A DNA stretch of 64,000 nucleotides from assembly GCF_037975245.1 (NCBI RefSeq), contig NC_092567.1, forward strand, positions 5,340,214 through 5,404,213. Direction: 5' to 3'. The position numbers were made by a program, and so were the translations under genes. The stretch's first letter is position 1; each line of letters begins with the position of its first letter. The notes under the pieces are model-generated. The model was given only the letters and a program-made list of their open reading frames with translations. It was not told the DNA's origin and ran no database searches. This document shows positions 59,703 through 64,000 of the stretch, piece after piece. The stretch is from Apostichopus japonicus (taxonomy: Eukaryota; Echinodermata; Holothuroidea; Aspidochirotida; Stichopodidae).

Positions 59703-61570
59703 GACAGGTTTTTTCCTCATTTGTTATTATGATTTGGATTGAACCTCTTCAAAGCTTTTTATTCTCAGTATATACTTACACCAAATGTTCACATTATTAT
59801 GGTCACTGTTATTTAAGAAGGTATCAAAAGATATTTTATGATAAACAAAGCAGACATCTTGGACTACCACTGCAGTGGTTTTTGAGTATGTGCCCCTGTC
59901 CTGTGGTCCATCATTGAAGAACTGTTCACATAAGTATGTTCCTTTTAGATAGGGAGCACTTAGAGTAGCCCTGTGACTGATGGGACATTTGCGGACCACC
60001 ATTTTTAGGTACATTTAGTTAACTTGTAAGCGCTATCTATCGGAATGAAAAGAATGAGTTGGGTATATACCCCTATTGGTAGCTACTTAATGTAGCTATA
60101 TCAGAGCACCACCATTGAGAGAATATTGGCATTAACTATTTCACACAGTGGCATTTCCCTTGTGACTGATGGGACAGAAGCTCTGTGACTGATGGGACGC
60201 TACATTATCTCCTCCAAAATTATAGCAAATTTTGTTTTGCACTAACTTCAGTTTGCATCCACATATGGTGCCAACTAGCATTAAACTTGGGTCATCTGGG
60301 CTCTAGCCACCCATAGTCATCACAGGTAGGGCCCACTCGAGTTGGCCAATGGGGGTGTGGGTCCCACATTGGTTTGCCATATGAGCATCCCATAGAAGCA
60401 ACTGGCATATGTAGAACAGACACAGGCGCATGGGAAAACCTGTTCCATTCCACACTTGCTGTCTCATATAGCCCCATATGACTGAGTCATGGGTGTGTGA
60501 TTTGTTGGGGCCTCACTGGGAAAGCTGTTTGGGCCCATATTTGGTGAGGTATGTTGCCCATGTATGGGACTCATGTCATCCCACTTCGGTGTATCAAGTA
60601 ATGACATCTGGAAAAAAGAAACACAATCCGTATGCATTTGAAACTTGTATTTTATTTATTAACAACAACAGAACGAGCTGAGCCTTGAAACATGCAAACA
60701 TTGATAATGAACAGGATACTAATTATACAACATTGATGAAGTCATTTAAGTCACATGAGTTTTTGACAATATGCTGAGCTTAACCCTGGGCAGCAAAAGT
60801 ACCGAGATACTCTCAACTGTGGATTTAAAGGGTCCAATCTGCCCATCATATAGTGAAAGTCTAATACAAATTTTTTGAGCCATGTTCTCCATTTCCCCCA
60901 AAAATACTAAAGTGGTCAACATCCCATGAGGAAAGAGCCAAAACTATAATAGGCAAAGGGGCATACATATACTATGAAAAGGATCCACCTGGCCTTAGCA
61001 ATGATTGGATTGGACCTTACATCATTTAAGTTACAGCCTAGTGGTTCGGTGAAAACTAATTCACTTGTGTGATGGGTACTCCTGTGGTGATACTGCCAAC
61101 CAGGAGTGTGTTGTACAGTGCTTCAGGTTCTTTTCCCCCCTGATAGACCCACCAGTTCCTTCAACTCGGCCTCATTGTTCTGTGATCCAAGAATATTGCA
61201 TTCCTCAAATTTTGGACAGAAGGGCCTGTATACAGTGATCCAGCCCTCTCTAGAAACCTCTGTGCATGCCACTGCTGTAGATGATAATAGTTGTTATGTC
61301 ATTTCTTTTTAGGAAATTAGGTATGAATGGAACGACACTATTCTTGTACTAATACTTTTAGGCATTGCAAACTGTCCAATATAGGCTATACTATCTGAAC
61401 CATATACTGTGACTGATTGGACAGTAAAATCCAAAGATCTGACATGTATACCAATCTTGATTCAGGATAACCTTCACAGGTCAATGAACACTTCATCATG
61501 TCACCATCATGTCAGTGACACAAGCTGCTTTCAATAACATGGTCTAACAAATTAATTTGAAGAAATATAC
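59703..61570. other. Region with a repeated 16-bp motif, possible decayed gene
   Basis: CTGTGACTGATGGGAC or a one-base variant occurs on the plus strand at 59971, 60161 (TGTGAC start), 60183 and 61409. Two more copies lie at 61791 and 61959. A minus-strand frame at 59727-60014 contains one copy read as CPISHRA, then FFNDGPQDRGTYS. Around 60290-60600 words such as GGGCCCATAT, CATATG and GGTCCCAC recur loosely. The whole may be remains of a multicopy gene or transposon family that includes the exon at 61576-61760. Confidence 0.4.
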
Positions 61571-61575
61571 TGTAC

Positions 61576-61760
61576 CTGTATTCTGATTTGCGTTTTTGTT
61601 CAAGTTCTCGACGCTTCTGTTGTGAAGACATCTCCCGCTTCTTCTTGTGGGCCCACTGTTTGCGATACGCTGATTGTGTTTTTTTATATGCATCATATTT
61701 CCCCTCTGCTTTCAAACGTTCCCTCCTGTTTCACTGTCTTTCAGCACTGGATTTCCCCAT
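61576..61760 (-). pseudogene. Basic coiled-coil first exon with an in-frame TGA
   Basis: On the minus strand ATG at 61760 gives M-G-K-S-S-A-E-R-Q, then TGA (61731-61733). It continues open for 51 more codons: a Lys/Arg/Glu/Gln-rich segment including AYRKQWAHKKKREMSSQQKR and ending KRKSEYR at the donor GTACAGTA in phase 2. The sequence on both sides of the TGA keeps one frame and one composition, so TGA most simply replaces CGA (Arg) by a single C-to-T change. The N-terminal pattern (K-S-x-A-E-R-Q followed by R-x-R-L-K-A) recalls a multicopy uncharacterised gene family in aquatic animals; this is from memory and unverified. Downstream exons were not found. Confidence 0.5.
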
Positions 61761-62298
61761 TTTGCATTGCACCACACATGCAGCCTAATTCTGTGACTGA
61801 TGGGACAGAAGTTTCAGGTTGTCTTGCACATAACCCAATACACAATTGAAGAATCTCTGCTCATGCCAGATTAAGCCTTGAGTAGTACTAGATAGATGGA
61901 CCCCCAACAACAGCTAAAATCATTCTGTTTGCTTATGACAAAAACAAATGTTAAAAAACTGTGACTGATGGGACATGTCCACACTCATTATTTCAAGAAA
62001 TCACACAAAGACTTCTATTCATATAGACACCTGTAACTTTGCAGAAGGTGAAAGGTCTCAAGGTGACTTTCATACTCAAAACAAAGTTGGTCATTTCTAG
62101 AATCATGCCAACTATTAAAGGGGCACTCTGAATTTTAGGAAATTTTGCTAATTTTTCGTTCCTGCAGCACTTGACAGTTAAATGCATGCTGCAGTGAGGA
62201 GAAACACGATATAAGCCAGTAGAAACCTGTTTTTGGTAGTTTAACTGTCATGTATATCAAATATCTCCCTCAAATGGCTGCAACCTTAAGTTGATTTT
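61761..62298. other. Stretch with two copies of the 16-bp motif, no gene recognised
   Basis: Motif copies at 61791-61806 (about 30 bases upstream of the broken exon's ATG) and 61959-61974. The minus frame at 61993-62187 is unsupported. Confidence 0.4.
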
Positions 62299-62465
62299 TA
62301 GTGAAAAATGCATCAATTCAATGTTATATCATCACACTGGACCACTGTAAGGACTCCAGTATGGGTACTATTGAAAGTAATCCCTTTGTATAATCAATAT
62401 AGCAAATAATTTAATTAACTAAGTAATTAATTACACATTCCATTGAATTGATGCATTTTTCACTA
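62299..62465. repeat. Inverted module with perfect 25-bp terminal repeats
   Basis: The 25 bases at 62299-62323 (TAGTGAAAAATGCATC...) are exactly complementary to those at 62441-62465. The ~115 bp between them are an inverted copy of the unit of the array that follows (compare 62324-62440 with about 62500-62613). The module can thus form a hairpin both with itself and with the first array unit. MITE-like, with no target duplication recognised. Confidence 0.85.
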
Positions 62466-64000
62466 AAGAGATAAATTCACATAGGACAACTCGTATATGT
62501 GTAATTAATTACTTAGTTAATTAAATTATTTGCTATATTTATTTTACAAAGGAATAACTTTCAACAGTACCCATACTTGAGTCCTAACAGTGGTCCAGTG
62601 TGATGATATAACATTAGATTGCCAATGTCGCTCTAAGTGTTGTTTTTATGGTATGTCGCCCTAAGTGTTGTTAAAAGAGATAAATTCACATAGGACAACT
62701 CGTATATGTGTAATTAATTACTTAGTTAATTAAATTATTTGCTATATTTATTTTACAAAGGGATAACTTTCAATAGTACCCATACTGGAGTCCTTACAGT
62801 GGTCCTAATGTGATGATATAACATTAAATTGCCAATGTCGCCCTAAGTGCTGTTTTTATTCTATGTCGCCCTAAGTGTTGTTAAAAGAGATAAATTCACA
62901 TAGGACAACTTGTATATGTGTAATTAATTACTTAGTTAATTAAATTATTTGCTTTATTTATTTTACAAAGAGATTACTTTCCATAGTACCCATACTGGAG
63001 TCCTAATGTGATGATATAACATTAAATTGCCAATGTCGCCCTAAGTGCTGTTTTTATTCTATGTCGCCGTAAGTGTTGTGAAAAGAGATAAATTCACTTA
63101 GGACAACTTGTATATGTGTAATTAATTACTTAGCTCATTAAATTATTTCCAATATTTATTTTAAAAAGGGGTTACTATCAATAGTACCCATACTGGAGTC
63201 CTAACAGTGGTCCAGTGTGATAGAATAACATTAAATGCCACTGTCGCCCTTAGTGCTGTTTTTATTCTATGTCGCCCTAAGTGTTGTGAAAAGAGATAAA
63301 TTTACATAGGACAACTTGTCTATGTGCAATTAAATAATTAATTAGTTAAATTATTTGCTATATGTATTGTGCAAAGGGATACATATAAATAATACCCATA
63401 CTGGAGTCCTAACAGTGGTCCAGTTTGATGAAATATACATTAAATTGCCACTGTTGCCCTAAGTGCTGTTTTTATGATATGTTGCCCAAGTGTTGTGAAA
63501 AGAGCTCAATTCACATATGCCAACATGAATATGTGTTATTAATTAATTAATTAGTTAAACTACTTGGTTTATTGTCTTGCAAAGCGATTTCTATGAATAG
63601 TACCCACACTGGAGTCGTATACAGTGGTCCAGTGTGACAAAATAGTACTGTATTACATGTATATGTGTAATTAATTACTTAGTTAATTAAATTATTTTCT
63701 ATATTTATTTTACAAATGGATTGCTATCAATAGTACCCATACTGGAGTCCTAACAGTGGTCCAGTGTGATGGAATAACATTAAATTGCCAATGTTGCCCT
63801 AAGTGCTGTTTTTATTCTATGTCGCCCTAAGTGTTGTGAAAAGAGATAAATTCACATAGGACAACTTGTATATGTGTAATTAATTACTTAGTTCATTAGA
63901 TTATTTTCTATATTTATTTTACAAAGGGGTTACTATCAATAATACCCATACTGGAGTCCTAACAGTGGTTCAGTTTGATGAAATATACATTAAATTGCCA
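62466..64000 (+). repeat. ~209-bp tandem array rich in GTCGCCCTAAGTG, running off the window
   Basis: The marker ATAAATTCACATAGGACAAC recurs at about 62471, 62680, 62890, 63088, 63296, 63506 (diverged) and 63846, with a truncated unit near 63640. Spacing is 198-210 bp. Each unit has AATTAATTACTTAGTTAATT, AGTACCCATACTGGAGTCC, AGTGGTCCAGTGTGATG and usually two copies of GTCGCCCTAAGTG. Non-coding. The same core word stands at 36310-36342. Confidence 0.95.

Noticed and set aside
60290-60600. Loose recurrence of GGGCCCATAT, CATATG and GGTCCCAC words
   Set aside because: No constant period or inverted ends could be defined by eye, so it is not reported as a repeat.
61731-61733. TGA as a selenocysteine codon
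   Set aside because: No selenoprotein context, no visible SECIS-like element, and the residue lies in a basic coiled-coil where a CGA-to-TGA change is simpler.

Overview
The window looks like nuclear DNA of a metazoan, most likely a marine invertebrate. It is AT-rich, with short coding exons bounded by GT/AG sites, long microsatellites, several families of satellite DNA, many small non-autonomous DNA transposons with perfect target-site duplications, and one intact Ty1/copia-type retrotransposon. The species and phylum cannot be fixed from the sequence. Nothing looks bacterial or organellar.

Layout. Positions 1-822 hold one inverted unit of a ~780-bp satellite, followed by older duplications (820-2020). 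Positions 2262-8158 are a transposon graveyard. It contains a hAT-like element (2262-3444) with a fold-back element nested in it (2433-3155, 8-bp target duplication). It also contains two further elements with 8-bp target duplications (5603-6551 and 7515-8158) and scattered copies of their subterminal module. Positions 9850-23950 are a ~14-kb tandem array of the same satellite in direct orientation, with interleaved ~780-bp and ~468-bp units.

Positions 24894-32040 hold a probable minus-strand host gene. It has a CpG-containing leader exon near 31.9-32.0 kb, an ATG at 28828 and three clean coding exons. Its introns carry a (CATA)n-(CGCA)n-(CATA)n microsatellite and a MULE-like MITE with TTAGGG-like internal sequence. 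Positions 32486-36252 form a 3.8-kb block bounded by (TA)n tracts and by clusters of the motif CACGAT/ATCGTG, with a second copy of the fold-back element inside. Positions 36700-49321 hold a probable plus-strand host gene with two leader exons and four coding exons, all joined in phase 1. The coding exons sum to 450 nt (149 residues plus stop) and include a tandemly duplicated acidic exon. The two genes are divergent and share a 14-mer in mirror orientation in their first exons.

Positions 51735-53700 are a 145-146-bp tandem array. Positions 54618-59702 are a complete copia-type element: 293-bp LTRs differing at one base, ATAAA target duplication, initiator-Met-tRNA-type primer site, one 1,468-codon Gag-Pol frame with all catalytic residues visible, and a polypurine tract. 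It is the only large intact protein gene here. Positions 59703-62000 carry six same-strand copies of a 16-bp motif and a minus-strand basic coiled-coil exon broken by an in-frame TGA. Positions 62299-64000 are an inverted module followed by a ~209-bp tandem array rich in GTCGCCCTAAGTG.

No tRNA, rRNA or CRISPR array was found. Exon calls rest on splice sites, phase and open frames only. Neither host protein was assigned to a family.
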